Assembly: GCA_014879835.1 (NCBI GenBank)
Contig: JACSRJ010000157.1
Location: 26,774 to 90,773, forward strand
Direction of reading: 5' to 3'
DNA length: 64,000 nt
DNA from: Anaerolinea sp.
Lineage (GTDB): Bacteria > Chloroflexota > Anaerolineae > Aggregatilineales > UBA2796
The notes under the pieces were generated by a model. That model had not been told where the DNA came from. It did no database searches and saw only the letters and a program-made list of their open reading frames with translations. Each line of letters begins with the position of its first letter. The first letter of the stretch is position 1. The position numbers were made by a program, and so were the translations under genes. Below, piece by piece: positions 44,492 to 53,636 of this stretch.

Positions 44492-45526
44492 TTAATTAAA
44501 CCGGATGCGCGGATCGAACCAAGTGTACACAATATCGGTCAAAAGTTGGAAGAAAACCACTGCAATGCTGAGCAGCAGCAGGATCACCATCAATACCGGG
44601 AAGTCGGAGTAGGTCAGACTCTCAATGAACAGTGCCCCCATCCCCGGCCACGAAAATATTTGCTCGGTCACAACTGCCCCTGCCAGCAAAAACGGAATAT
44701 CCAAGCCGATCAGGGTGATCAGAGGTAGGGCCGCATTCTTAAGGGCATGGCGGCGAACAACGCGCTGTTCGCGCATCCCTTTTGAGCGTGCGGTGCGGAT
44801 GTAGTCCTGTCCAAGCACTTCGAGCATGGAAGAACGGATGAAGCGTACATATCCCGCCAACTGAATGGCCACCAAACAAAAAACGGGCATGACCAGATGA
44901 GGCAGCAGATTGGCGAAATTGCGGGTCTTGCCCGGATCATACATACCACCGATGGGCAGCGGTTGGAGTCCCCACCTTTGGAACTGAACCCCAAAGATGT
45001 AAATACACATAAGGGCTATGAAAAATATGGGCATGGAGTAAAAAAAGAACGACATGCCGCTTACTAAGTTATCAAAAAACGAGTACTGTCGCACGGCTGA
45101 ATACACCCCAATGGCCAGCGCCAACAGCACGGTGAGGACATAAGAGGGTATCATCAGGATCAGGGTGTTGGGTAAGCGTTCACTAATGCGCTGCGTCGCA
45201 GGCTGACGGGTGCGGAAGGACATCCCAAAATCCCCACGAAGGACCCCCTTGCGTCTACCCAGCTCCATCAAAGTGCCATCACCACGTACATCCACCTGCG
45301 CCCAATCATTGCCGATAAGCCAGTAAACATACTGCACATAGATAGGCTGATCCAGCCCCAAACGACGCATGATCTCCATGCGCTGTTGTGGATTGGGTTT
45401 GTTGCGGGCCTCGCCATAAACAGCCAGTGGATCCCCAATACCATTCATCAAAGCAAACAGGACAAAGGTGATCAAAAAGAGGAGGGGGATCGATTGGAGG
45501 ATGCGCCGCGTGATGTACTTTATCAT
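44492..45526 (-). CDS. Peptide-type ABC transporter permease (DppB/OppB-like)
   Basis: A 344-residue permease with N-terminal IKYITRRILQSIPLLFLITF, the large extracytoplasmic loop typical of OppB/DppB (residues about 45-110), GDFGMSFRTRQPA and the coupling segment LGQDYIRTARSKGMREQRVVRRHALKN. The start is the ATG at 45526 with AAAGG eight bases upstream; the GTG at 45547 is an alternative. It follows the binding-protein gene after a hairpin. Confidence 0.9.
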   Translation of the reverse strand: MIKYITRRILQSIPLLFLITFVLFALMNGIGDPLAVYGEARNKPNPQQRMEIMRRLGLDQPIYVQYVYWLIGNDWAQVDVRGDGTLMELGRRKGVLRGDFGMSFRTRQPATQRISERLPNTLILMIPSYVLTVLLALAIGVYSAVRQYSFFDNLVSGMSFFFYSMPIFFIALMCIYIFGVQFQRWGLQPLPIGGMYDPGKTRNFANLLPHLVMPVFCLVAIQLAGYVRFIRSSMLEVLGQDYIRTARSKGMREQRVVRRHALKNAALPLITLIGLDIPFLLAGAVVTEQIFSWPGMGALFIESLTYSDFPVLMVILLLLSIAVVFFQLLTDIVYTWFDPRIRFN

Positions 45527-45574
45527 ACGATTTGCCTTTAGGAGCACAACGCCCGATTAGCCTTATCAGATATG

Positions 45575-45600
45575 ACAGGGACGGGATTTCCCGCCCCTGT
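45575..45600 (-). terminator. Hairpin between binding-protein and permease genes
   Basis: ACAGGG-A-CGGG and CCCG-C-CCCTGT pair around ATTT. It lacks a T-run on the minus strand, so it may stabilise the upstream message or reduce read-through. Confidence 0.5.
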
Positions 45601-45644
45601 TCACTTCAATTCACCGGATACTATCCCGGTATGGCACGTTCAGC

Positions 45645-47336
45645 TTAGTTTAGCTTCCAGTTTACGATGTCGAAGAACTGGTTGCCTACACCGGAGCCGA
45701 TACGCGGGGTTTCCGCGAAGGCGGACTTGTTGATTCCGTAGATGTCACCACGGGGGAACAGCGGGATTGCAGGCACTTCATTGTACAGAAGTTCCTGAAT
45801 CTTGTCTGCGGCTTCCTGAGCAACCTTGGGATCGCTGGAGGTCTTGGTGATCTTCACCAGTTCATCCAGTTCGGGGTTGCAGTAACCCGCATGGTTGTTA
45901 CCCGCAGGGTTGGCTTCGGAGACCACCTGATCGCAGGCGAGGTCTTCGTTCACAGAGACGTTCACAATGTTGGTCAGCACGGTGTTGTTGGCATAGGTGC
46001 CCAGATCAAACAGACCAGAGGCAAGGATACCACCATTGGTGAACTGACCGAAGTATTCGGTGGCAGGGAACGAGCCGATGGTGGTCTTGATGCCCACTTC
46101 AGCCAGATTCTGCTGGAGGACTGCCAGATAGGCCTGACGCCAACCCGCGTTGGTGCTGTTCAAGCGCAGATCAAGCTTGACCCCATCCTTTTCGCGGATA
46201 CCATCGGAACCCACAACCCAGCCCGCTTCGTCGAGCAGCTTCTTGGCCGCTTCAACATCACGTTCCACGGTCTTGATGTTTTTGTTCTCAAAGACCGTTC
46301 CAGCATACAGGCTGTCGGTGGGGGCAGTGGTGCCGCCAAGCAGGTTGGTGGTGATTTCACTGCGGTTCAGGGCCAGACGGATCGCCTGACGAACCTTCAC
46401 ATCACGCAGGGCGGGGTGGCCGGGGCCGGGCATATCGTCGGTACGAACATTGATGGTCATCTTTTCGATGTAGCCACCAAAGACCTGAATCACCTGAATG
46501 TCAGGGCTGAGGTTGCCGAGGGTACCAGCATCCGCCTGAGCAACGTTGGTCAGGAACTGAATCTGACCGGCTGCCAGCGCTGCCTTCGCAGTTTCGGGAT
46601 CAGGGAAGAAGCGAATCACCACGTTGAAGTTCGCCACACCGCCCACATAGTTTTCGTTGGGTTCAAAGGTCATGGACTCGCCGCGGAGCCATTCGGTGAC
46701 CTTGAAGGGACCGCTGAACGCAGTGGGGTTCTGGTTCCAATCGGCCTGTTCGATGGTTCCTTCAGCTTCGTATACGGGCTTCAGGATGTGGGCCGGCAGA
46801 ACTGCGGGCAGACCGATGTCGGAGAGGAAGTTCTCCGGGAAGGGCTGGGGTTCCTTGAAGGTCACCTTTACGGTCAGGTCGTCAACTGCCTCAACGCTGT
46901 CAACAGCAGCCGCGATGTTGGCGCCCTGCGCAAAGTTGTTCTTTTTGTCCAAGACCATCTGGAAGGTGAAGACCACGTCTTCAGCGTTCAGTGGGTCACC
47001 ATCGCTCCACTTCAGGTCACTCTTGACCTTGAAGGTGTAGCTCAACATATCGGCAGCAATCCCACCATTTTCGACAGTGGGGATAGCATCGATCAACACC
47101 GGTACGGCTACCCCATTCTCATCGTAGTCGTAGAGGCTCGCCACACCGAGGTCCATCGCCCACTGGGCAAAGGCCATCGCAGAATAGAAGCCGTTGAAAG
47201 TATCCGGTTCCTGAGAAAAACCCATCACTACTACTTTTGCGTCCTGCGCTTTGACGCTGTTTACCACCGGGAAGGCGGCAACTACCAGCGCTACCAATAG
47301 CGCAAAACTCACCATGAACTTCATGCGAGTCTTCAC
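45645..47336 (-). CDS. Extracellular solute-binding protein, family 5 (peptide type)
   Basis: A 563-residue SBP_bac_5 protein with a Sec signal peptide (about 1-30, VNSVKAQDA) and no lipobox. Family features include DLKWSDGDPLNAEDVVFTF near residue 110, VRQAIRLALNRSEI in the middle and KIQELLYNEVPAIPLFPRG near the end. It delivers peptides, nickel or glycosides to the permeases encoded just downstream; the ligand cannot be told. The GTG at 47336 has AAAGGGA eight bases upstream. Confidence 0.9.
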   Translation of the reverse strand: MKTRMKFMVSFALLVALVVAAFPVVNSVKAQDAKVVVMGFSQEPDTFNGFYSAMAFAQWAMDLGVASLYDYDENGVAVPVLIDAIPTVENGGIAADMLSYTFKVKSDLKWSDGDPLNAEDVVFTFQMVLDKKNNFAQGANIAAAVDSVEAVDDLTVKVTFKEPQPFPENFLSDIGLPAVLPAHILKPVYEAEGTIEQADWNQNPTAFSGPFKVTEWLRGESMTFEPNENYVGGVANFNVVIRFFPDPETAKAALAAGQIQFLTNVAQADAGTLGNLSPDIQVIQVFGGYIEKMTINVRTDDMPGPGHPALRDVKVRQAIRLALNRSEITTNLLGGTTAPTDSLYAGTVFENKNIKTVERDVEAAKKLLDEAGWVVGSDGIREKDGVKLDLRLNSTNAGWRQAYLAVLQQNLAEVGIKTTIGSFPATEYFGQFTNGGILASGLFDLGTYANNTVLTNIVNVSVNEDLACDQVVSEANPAGNNHAGYCNPELDELVKITKTSSDPKVAQEAADKIQELLYNEVPAIPLFPRGDIYGINKSAFAETPRIGSGVGNQFFDIVNWKLN

Positions 47337-47403
47337 GAGCGTATTCCCTTTCTAACAAAAAATCTGGAGTCTCAGGACAACGTATTTTGCCCCGAATGCT
47401 TAA

Positions 47404-47432
47404 TTTTTACAGCATGTACAGGGTTTTTGCAA
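47404..47432 (-). promoter_or_regulatory. Promoter of the peptide-transporter operon
   Basis: Minus strand TTGCAA (47427-47432), a 17-base spacer and TAAAAA (47404-47409), about 70 bases before the GTG start. Confidence 0.4.
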
Positions 47433-47590
47433 GCCCCCTGCTAAAATTCTAAGGTGCGGTTACCAAAAGAGTCTCAAGGGGTATGCCCTCCGACTCGCCT
47501 CTGCCCTTTGAGGGAGCGGTTTCAAGCCGCCAACACGGCCGAGTAAAATAGGCAGTATTGGTAAAATTTTGAACCGTGAAGGCTGCGGTC

Positions 47591-49099
47591 TTAACGTCGG
47601 GGCGAACTTCGATCAGGCTCCGCATTTGGTGCATGTGAATTAAGGGTGCGGCGCAAAATGGGGATGCGCTGGCGGGTATCACGCACCGAGTCGGGCACAG
47701 TGTTGCTTTCTATCGAAGGAATGCGCACATAGAAGGTGGAACCTTTGCCCAGTGAGCTTTCGGCCCAGATTTTCCCGTGGTGGGCCTCGACAATCCATGA
47801 GGCAATGGACAGGCCCAACCCCGATCCACCCATTTCCCTTGCCCGCGCTTTATCGACTCGGTAAAAGCGTTCAAAAATATGGGGCAGATCCTCCGCTGGT
47901 ATCCCGATTCCGGTATCAGAGACCGCAAACAGGGCAACCCCGTTTTCGTGCGTGAGCTGAATACCTACTGTCCCGCCTTCCGGGGTGTATTTGATGGCAT
48001 TGGTGATCAGGTTAAGCATCAACTGTTTAAGGCGATCTGTGTCCCCGTGAATGTACACCGCGTCTAAGGTTCCCAACTTTAGGGTGATCTTTTCACCCGC
48101 CAAGATATGCGCAGAACGGTAAACATCAAGGGTGAGAGAGGCTAACTCAATTGGCTCCATGCGTAGGGACATACGACCCGAATCGGCCTGAGCCAGCAGC
48201 AGCAGGTCTTCCACCAGACGAGTCATGCGGCGGCTTTCACCCGCGATGGCCTCAATTTCGAGGGTGTCCTTAAGTTCCGGATAAAAGCGTTTCATCAGGT
48301 CAACATTACCCTGAATGGTGGTTAGAGGGGTGCGCAACTCATGGGAAATATCGGCAATGAAGCGCCGTTGGGTCTTAAACAAGCGCTCCAACCGAGATAG
48401 GGTGGTATTAAAGGTCTGGGTAAGGTGGCCCAATTCGTCCATAGGCCCATCATAAGGGATCCGTTTGCTCAAATCATCAGCCGCCGTGATCTGACGGGCG
48501 ATTTGGCTGATAGTTTCGATAGGCTGCAAGATCTGGCCGGAAAAAAACGATCCAACCAGAAACGCCAACACCAAGGCCAACCCGCCGATAGCGAGCATCA
48601 CCCGCAGCAGCCTATCGGTTGCGGCTTCGAGCATGGTTAGAGGCGTCATGATCTGGATTGTGCCTAAACGGGTGGTATCTGGGGAAAGAATGGGCACGCT
48701 GGACACAAGGGCATGGATGTCATTCTGCAAATTAACGTCAATTACCACAGGCACGGGCTGAAGCAGACCATCAGCATAAAAGGGCTGGCTAAACCCCACA
48801 TTGGGGGTCTGAGCGATCAACCCACCACGAACATTCCACAACTGGACATACATACCCGCAGCAGTGGAAAGCATCTGGGTCACTCGCTTTTGGACTGGGT
48901 CGGGTGCGATTTCGCCAGTGTCACCATTAAACGCCAAACCAATGGTATCAACCATCTGCTCAGTTAACAGGCGCATGTTCTCTTGAAGTTGAGAACGCCA
49001 TGCCCAATTGAGCATCGCAAAGAGGGCTACCCCAAAAACCAATATCACGGTCGCCAGTAGGGCCGAATACCACAGGGTCAAGCGAGTACGAATGGACAT
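47591..49099 (-). CDS. Membrane sensor histidine kinase without adjacent regulator
   Basis: A 502-residue kinase: membrane helices at about 10-31 and 165-187 flanking an extracytoplasmic sensor of about 130 residues, a HAMP linker (LQPIETISQIARQIT), the phosphorylated His243 in IADISHELRTPLT, and the ATP-binding domain with N-box NLITNAIKYTPEGG, DTGIGIPAEDLPHIFERFYR and GGSGLGLSIASWIVE. About 35 residues of disordered tail follow. It fits the family that works with OmpR-type regulators, but neither neighbour encodes one, so its partner must lie elsewhere. Confidence 0.92.
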   Translation of the reverse strand: MSIRTRLTLWYSALLATVILVFGVALFAMLNWAWRSQLQENMRLLTEQMVDTIGLAFNGDTGEIAPDPVQKRVTQMLSTAAGMYVQLWNVRGGLIAQTPNVGFSQPFYADGLLQPVPVVIDVNLQNDIHALVSSVPILSPDTTRLGTIQIMTPLTMLEAATDRLLRVMLAIGGLALVLAFLVGSFFSGQILQPIETISQIARQITAADDLSKRIPYDGPMDELGHLTQTFNTTLSRLERLFKTQRRFIADISHELRTPLTTIQGNVDLMKRFYPELKDTLEIEAIAGESRRMTRLVEDLLLLAQADSGRMSLRMEPIELASLTLDVYRSAHILAGEKITLKLGTLDAVYIHGDTDRLKQLMLNLITNAIKYTPEGGTVGIQLTHENGVALFAVSDTGIGIPAEDLPHIFERFYRVDKARAREMGGSGLGLSIASWIVEAHHGKIWAESSLGKGSTFYVRIPSIESNTVPDSVRDTRQRIPILRRTLNSHAPNAEPDRSSPRR

Positions 49100-49166
49100 G
49101 ATGACCGCACTATCTTCAGATCACGAATGGCACAAGTTTAGCCCGAATTGGTGAGGGGGGGATGAG

Positions 49167-49195
49167 GGACGGCAGTAAATTGCTGACTACCGTCC
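49167..49195. terminator. Hairpin between EamA and kinase genes
   Basis: GGACGG-C-AGT pairs with ACT-A-CCGTCC. The T-run (CTCTTTT) follows on the plus strand only; on the minus strand it lies 18 bases after the EamA stop. Confidence 0.45.
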
Positions 49196-49212
49196 TCTTT
49201 TGCCGAGAATGT

Positions 49213-50169
49213 CTAGGCGGGCGCTGGTTGCCCCTTGACCTCGCGTGTGCCAAGGGTGACCGTGAGCATCGCGGCGAAGATCAGGGCGCACCCGAATGCC
49301 CCAGTCAAAGTCAATGATTCCTGAAGGAAGATCAACCCAAAAACAACCGCGAAGGGCGCTTCCATGGCGAAGATCAGTGCGGCGTCACTGGGAGGTAGAA
49401 TCTTCTGCGCCCAAATCTGCACGGCCAGCGCTGCCGCTGTCGCAAGGATGCCGGTATAGGCCGCCACTTGAAGTACATCACCGGGTAAACTGGTAGGGAG
49501 GGCCTCCGCAAAGGGCAGTAAGGCACTACAAAGCGTCCCTTCACACCCCCGCACCTCTGCGAGGATAGGCATCAAACCACCGCAGATCAAAACCACCATA
49601 CCCGACTGCATCAACGCCATAAAACGCCAGTCTGACTGAGGGGGCATTTTCTCCACCACAAGAATCTGTCCGGCGTAACACACCGCGCACAAAAAGGCCA
49701 GCAGATCTCCTGTGAAACTGCTGCCCGGCACATAACCGAGGAAAACCATACCGATCAGAGACAAAATCAGGGCAAGGACGATTCGCCGTGAGATTCGGTA
49801 GCGCAGTAGAAACAATGCGAGCACCGGAACCAGCACTACGTACAGCCCTGTGATGAATCCCACCCGTCCGGAATCGGTGAGACGCAAGGAAAAGGTTTGG
49901 AAGATATATCCCCCTGCAAAAAGCGCGCCCGCAGCCGCGCCCCATTTTAGTTCCCAGAGGGAAAAAGGACGACGCCTTTGAAGCCGCTGGAGGTTGAAGG
50001 GCAGCAGCACCATAAGCGCAACCAGAAAACGCAGGGTCAAAAAGCCTAACACAGGGAAGCTACTGGTAGCGGTCTTCACCACCACAAAAGTTGATCCCCA
50101 TACAGCGGCCACCGCGAGCAGGCATAGATCTGCGATCCAGCGTGAACGACTAAGCGGGTTAGGGTGCAT
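49213..50169 (-). CDS. EamA/DMT family transporter
   Basis: A 318-residue drug/metabolite transporter with ten hydrophobic segments in two EamA repeats; repeat 1 begins LCLLAVAAVWGSTFVVVK, and repeat 2 ends with AMEAPFAVVFGLIFLQESLT, the usual E-x-P segment of the family. Such proteins export amino acids or metabolites; substrate unknown. The start is placed at the ATG at 50169 (MHPNPLSRSRW), because the longer frame from 50253 adds a basic, non-conserved stretch. Confidence 0.88.
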   Translation of the reverse strand: MHPNPLSRSRWIADLCLLAVAAVWGSTFVVVKTATSSFPVLGFLTLRFLVALMVLLPFNLQRLQRRRPFSLWELKWGAAAGALFAGGYIFQTFSLRLTDSGRVGFITGLYVVLVPVLALFLLRYRISRRIVLALILSLIGMVFLGYVPGSSFTGDLLAFLCAVCYAGQILVVEKMPPQSDWRFMALMQSGMVVLICGGLMPILAEVRGCEGTLCSALLPFAEALPTSLPGDVLQVAAYTGILATAAALAVQIWAQKILPPSDAALIFAMEAPFAVVFGLIFLQESLTLTGAFGCALIFAAMLTVTLGTREVKGQPAPA

Positions 50170-50372
50170 AACCTGATAAAACCTTCTGTTTCTCCATGTG
50201 AATTTACGTGTATTTTGGTGCTGCTGCGGGGTTAGTCGCATTCGTTTCCCCAATACCGGCCCGCAGTGCGGAATACAATTGCAGCAGGGGCGAGAAGGCG
50301 TATTTAACCGATGGTGTTCATTTGAGGGGCATCCAGAAAAGCACCCAACCGTGATCCAAGATCATAAGATCA

Positions 50373-50398
50373 GCGGGGCATGGCACACCATGCCCCGC
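50373..50398 (-). terminator. Terminator of the F420 operon
   Basis: A perfect 11-base stem GCGGGGCATGG/CCATGCCCCGC with loop CACA, 19 bases after the cofC stop. Confidence 0.65.
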
Positions 50399-50416
50399 CC
50401 TAACACCACTGGTCAA

Positions 50417-51040
50417 TTAGTAATGATCCGGTGCAGCGGCTGCACCAATCGTTTGATGATAGTACTCCAGATCAGCAGGGGTATCCAAATCAAGACTGAT
50501 CCGATCTGACCGATAAATCTTGACCGTTGCCCCGGCATTCCGAGCTTCGTTCTGGTGTCGGTGAAAACTGCCTTTGCCAAAACTAAAGGGAATCAATCCC
50601 GGAGGGCATACAAAAAGGGCATTGGTGCCGTCGTCAATCCGATCCGGGGCAATTACCACCGTTCCATTATAACGCCCCATACGAATGATCTGCTCTACAT
50701 CCTCAACTGTGTGCATAGGCAGATCACTGGGCATAACCAGCACTGCTTCCGCGCCCTGTACCCGAACCACTTCCGCGGCTCGATAAAGGGCGGAGTTCAG
50801 TTCGGGGGTACCACTCTCTTGGACGGTGATAACACCCAAATCACGGGCAATCGAGAGTACTTTTGAATCCCGACTGACCACAGTTACACCCGTGATCAGG
50901 GGGGTGGATTTCACCACATGAATGCCGTGTCGGAGCATCTTCTCCGCGAGAGCTTCACGCTCTGAAGCGGCAAGCACGTCCGCTAAACGACTCTTCGCCC
51001 GGACAAATGGCTTGACCGGGATAATCGCCCACACGCGCAT
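50417..51040 (-). CDS. cofC: 2-phospho-L-lactate (or phosphoenolpyruvate) guanylyltransferase
   Basis: Activates the C3 phospho-acid with GTP to give the guanylated donor used by CofD in coenzyme F420 synthesis. The 207-residue protein shows the family motifs IPVKPFVRAKSRLA, VMPSDLPM, APDRIDDGTNALFV and FSFGKGSFHRHQNEA. With a dehydro-F420 reductase encoded two genes upstream, phosphoenolpyruvate is the more likely substrate than 2-phospholactate. It starts 26 bases after cofD. Confidence 0.92.
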   Translation of the reverse strand: MRVWAIIPVKPFVRAKSRLADVLAASEREALAEKMLRHGIHVVKSTPLITGVTVVSRDSKVLSIARDLGVITVQESGTPELNSALYRAAEVVRVQGAEAVLVMPSDLPMHTVEDVEQIIRMGRYNGTVVIAPDRIDDGTNALFVCPPGLIPFSFGKGSFHRHQNEARNAGATVKIYRSDRISLDLDTPADLEYYHQTIGAAAAPDHY

Positions 51041-51066
51041 GACTAAATCTCCTAAAAAGCAATGTA

Positions 51067-52002
51067 TTACAACGACTCAGACCAAGCTAACAATTCTGCT
51101 GCCGCCGTCTCCCGCTTGGTGGAAGTATCCAACCAGATGTTGGCGGCATACTTCGGAACTGTGACTTCCACCTGCATATCCTGAGTATCCACCATGAAGC
51201 CGTCGATCAACCCTGCATAATAGCGGCTGATCCCCGCGAGGCTGGGATCAAGGTTGAGTTCTCGCATGATCTTCACAGTTGGACCTTTGACTGCATCCCC
51301 GGCGATGATTGGGCTAAAAGCCACACACGGAACCTGCCGATCTGCCAATGCCCGCCGAATCGGGGCAACCTGCAAAATCGGTTCTATCGAAAGGACCGGG
51401 TTAGAAGGACAGATCACCAACAAATCAGCCCTTTGAATGGACTCAAGGACACCCGGCGCAGGAGTCGCACGCTCTGCGCCCCGGTAGTGCAGTGCCTTCA
51501 CCGTGGGCTGCCAACGATGACGCACAAAGTATTCCTGAAAGGCTAAGACTCCCTGTTCGACTGTTTCCACCATTGTATGAAGGGGATCATCCGTCATGGG
51601 CAGAAGCCGGGTCTGCACCCCCAAACGGTGACACAATTCGGCGGTGATGGCGCTTAAAGACCGACCCTCCGCCAACCACATGGTGCGGAGCAAGTTGGTG
51701 GCCATATCCTGATCCCCGATCCCGAACCACCCTTCTTCGCCATACTGTTTGAGCATTCCCAGCATAGCACGAGTATCATCTTTGAGTCCCCATCCATTTT
51801 GGGGATGGGCAATCCCCGCAAGGGTGTACATGACCGTATCAAGGTCAGGTGAGACTGCGATCCCATAGTGGCGGAAGTCATCACCTGTATTGCCAATCAC
51901 GGTGAGTGCGCCGGGAGGTAACACCCGAGCCAGACCCTCAACCAATCGGGCCCCGCCTACCCCGCCCGCTAGGGCTGTGACCTTTCTGATAGTTCTAGGC
52001 AT
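51067..52002 (-). CDS. cofD: Coenzyme F420 biosynthesis transferase CofD
   Basis: Joins the guanylated phospho-acid to the deazaflavin Fo, giving (dehydro-)F420-0. The 311-residue protein has AGGVGGARLVEGL at the N-terminus, NTGDDF, VSPDLDTVMYTLAG, GWGLKDDTRAM, LLPMTDDPLHTMV and ICPSNPVLSIEPIL, all typical of CofD. The start is the ATG at 52002, seven bases after the stop of the reductase gene; the longer frame from 52035 would overlap it. CofE and the Fo synthase genes are not in the window. Confidence 0.95.
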   Translation of the reverse strand: MPRTIRKVTALAGGVGGARLVEGLARVLPPGALTVIGNTGDDFRHYGIAVSPDLDTVMYTLAGIAHPQNGWGLKDDTRAMLGMLKQYGEEGWFGIGDQDMATNLLRTMWLAEGRSLSAITAELCHRLGVQTRLLPMTDDPLHTMVETVEQGVLAFQEYFVRHRWQPTVKALHYRGAERATPAPGVLESIQRADLLVICPSNPVLSIEPILQVAPIRRALADRQVPCVAFSPIIAGDAVKGPTVKIMRELNLDPSLAGISRYYAGLIDGFMVDTQDMQVEVTVPKYAANIWLDTSTKRETAAAELLAWSESL

Positions 52003-52009
52003 GATCTTA

Positions 52010-52609
52010 TCACCGCCACATGGTCTTGAGGGCAACAGGTTCGCGGCTTGAAGATCGCTCCTTCTCCGGATAACCGAGGGTGATCAAGGCTTGTGGCTCC
52101 CAATCTAGGGGAAGATTCAGAGCTTTTTGAACGGTTTCGGGACAAAAGAGTGGGGCGCACATCCAGCACCCCCCTAAGCCTTGGGCATGAGCCGCAAGCA
52201 GCAAATTCTGAACAGCCATAGCCACACTCTGGGCTGCCATCAGGTGTTCGGCACGGGCGCGTTTGGGATCAGGGTAAGTATCCATGTCCTCCATGCTCAT
52301 ACAAACGAGTACAGCAGCTGGCGCCTCCGTGATGCGCGCATAGGAACGGCTCACATCCCGCTCAATTTGATCTGGCGGCAGTTCATCGTGTTCCAGATCA
52401 GCCCGTAAGCGGGCCGCCATTTGGGCTGCGAGTCGTTCTCGATTTTCAGGCTGCGCCAACACCACAAAACGCCATGGCTGTCGGTTATGTGCCGAAGGTG
52501 CCCACGCTGCCAGTTCCAACAGCCGTTGGATGGTGTCTACTTCAACGGGACGATCCCCATAACGGCGGATCGACCTTCTACCCTCTATTATATGATCAAT
52601 TGTTGCCAC
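52010..52609 (-). CDS. Nitroreductase-family protein, probable dehydro-F420-0 reductase
   Basis: A 199-residue FMN-binding nitroreductase-fold protein: DHIIEGRRSIRRYGDRPV, AAWAPSAHNRQPWRFVV, QSVAMAVQNLLLAAHAQGLGGCWM and LITLGYPEK. The pattern is that of the C-terminal domain of mycobacterial FbiB, which reduces dehydro-F420-0; in Thermomicrobia a stand-alone form of this enzyme does the same. Its place directly before cofD and cofC supports that role. The start is uncertain: the GTG at 52609 is taken because the rhomboid gene ends at 52627. Confidence 0.82.
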   Translation of the reverse strand: MATIDHIIEGRRSIRRYGDRPVEVDTIQRLLELAAWAPSAHNRQPWRFVVLAQPENRERLAAQMAARLRADLEHDELPPDQIERDVSRSYARITEAPAAVLVCMSMEDMDTYPDPKRARAEHLMAAQSVAMAVQNLLLAAHAQGLGGCWMCAPLFCPETVQKALNLPLDWEPQALITLGYPEKERSSSREPVALKTMWR

Positions 52610-52626
52610 GTGTTTTTGATGCTTCC

Positions 52627-53433
52627 CTAACGGAAATTGGTGAATGCATATAGATACACACCCACCATCCCTACAAAGTACACCAAAGGCACGTACCATG
52701 TTCGTTGAAGGATGCCAATATCAATGATCTTTAGTCCGTGTGGGGCGGTGTTATCTTCCCGAAGGGCATATTGTGGTGCTAGGAACCATGTGAGTACCAC
52801 CCCACCAAAGAATCCTCCAATATGCCCCCAATTATCGATCTGAACTGCCCCCGGAACCACTTCGGTGAGCAACCCCAAGCCCAGATTAAGAACCGCCAAT
52901 AAGGCCAGTGAACGGAACTGCTCCTGAGCCATTTTCCCTAATAAAGCACGGTTGTGGTACAAAAAGACCATCTCTGCACCAAAGATCGCAAAGATCGCGC
53001 CGGATGCGCCTGCCGCAATCCCACGGGTGAAGATAAAACTAGCGATGGAGCCGCTGAGTCCTCCCAGAAAATAGATCAAAGCAAAACGAGGTGTGCCAAA
53101 GAGACGTTCTACCACCCTCCCTACAAACCACAATGAAGCCGCATTAAAGAACAGGTGGATTTGATTAACATGCAAAAACATCGCGGTGAACAAGCGATAG
53201 TGTTCACCGCGCAGGACTTTGACGAAATTCAGCGCCCCCCACGGCGTGATTGGCTCCTGCTCTGGGTAGTTGATTTGTGAAAGCAACCCTTGGGCAAAAA
53301 AAATGGCCACGATGATCCCGATAAGAACATAAGTTAAGTAGGGGCGCTTAGCATAAGTGGGGATCGGGATGTGGTGCTCGTTTTTCTGGGGAGATTGGTT
53401 TGCTGGCGGCGGTTGTGGGGGACGGTTGTCCAT
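52627..53433 (-). CDS. Rhomboid-family intramembrane serine protease
   Basis: A 268-residue membrane protein with six to seven helices and the complete rhomboid dyad: Ser144 in GASGAIF and His204 in DNWGHIGGFFGG. The loop between helices 1 and 2 has the usual W-rich/amphipathic segment, and FLHVNQIHLFFNAASLW gives the conserved His-x-x-x-Asn region. A proline-rich cytoplasmic N-terminus of about 35 residues precedes helix 1. The start at 53433 (MDNRPPQPPP) fits the promoter at 53481-53509; the frame open from 53610 begins upstream of that promoter. It leads the F420 genes, probably by accident of operon make-up. Confidence 0.9.
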   Translation of the reverse strand: MDNRPPQPPPANQSPQKNEHHIPIPTYAKRPYLTYVLIGIIVAIFFAQGLLSQINYPEQEPITPWGALNFVKVLRGEHYRLFTAMFLHVNQIHLFFNAASLWFVGRVVERLFGTPRFALIYFLGGLSGSIASFIFTRGIAAGASGAIFAIFGAEMVFLYHNRALLGKMAQEQFRSLALLAVLNLGLGLLTEVVPGAVQIDNWGHIGGFFGGVVLTWFLAPQYALREDNTAPHGLKIIDIGILQRTWYVPLVYFVGMVGVYLYAFTNFR

Positions 53434-53480
53434 GCAAAGAATCACTTTCAGGGAAAAAGGGTGACTATTATCTGTGAGGA

Positions 53481-53509
53481 AGTATAGCAGTTTTGCGAGG
53501 CTTCGTGAA
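53481..53509 (-). promoter_or_regulatory. Promoter of the rhomboid-F420 operon
   Basis: Minus strand TTCACG (53504-53509), a 17-base spacer, and TATACT (53481-53486) preceded by TGC, which gives an extended -10. Confidence 0.6.
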
Positions 53510-53593
53510 TGAGCGTTCGATAGACATTCAACCCACACTATCAAAAGATGCTTGACAGACGAGCAGGTCAGAGAACTTGGAACTGGAACAGTA

Positions 53594-53633
53594 ACCTGCC
53601 TTCCCCTCACACAACTTGGCGCAAGGGGCAGGT
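53594..53633 (-). terminator. Terminator of the kinase-galE-Nudix operon
   Basis: ACCTGCC pairs with GGCAGGT with further CCCCT/AGGGG pairing possible, starting four bases after the Nudix stop. Confidence 0.5.
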
Positions 53634-53636
53634 GTT

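Noticed and set aside
45891..47300. A 469-codon open frame on the plus strand
   Set aside because: It lies wholly antisense to the solute-binding-protein gene, which has a signal peptide, RBS and family motifs; the frame has no family features and arises from third-codon-position bias.
47449..47682. A 77-codon minus-strand frame between the kinase and binding-protein genes
   Set aside because: Overlaps the kinase C-terminus in another frame, lacks an RBS and shows no family pattern.
53506..53519. A possible third LexA box (CGAACGCTCATTCA on the minus strand) over the rhomboid promoter
   Set aside because: Two mismatches in the second half-site, and the rhomboid/F420 genes are not SOS genes elsewhere.
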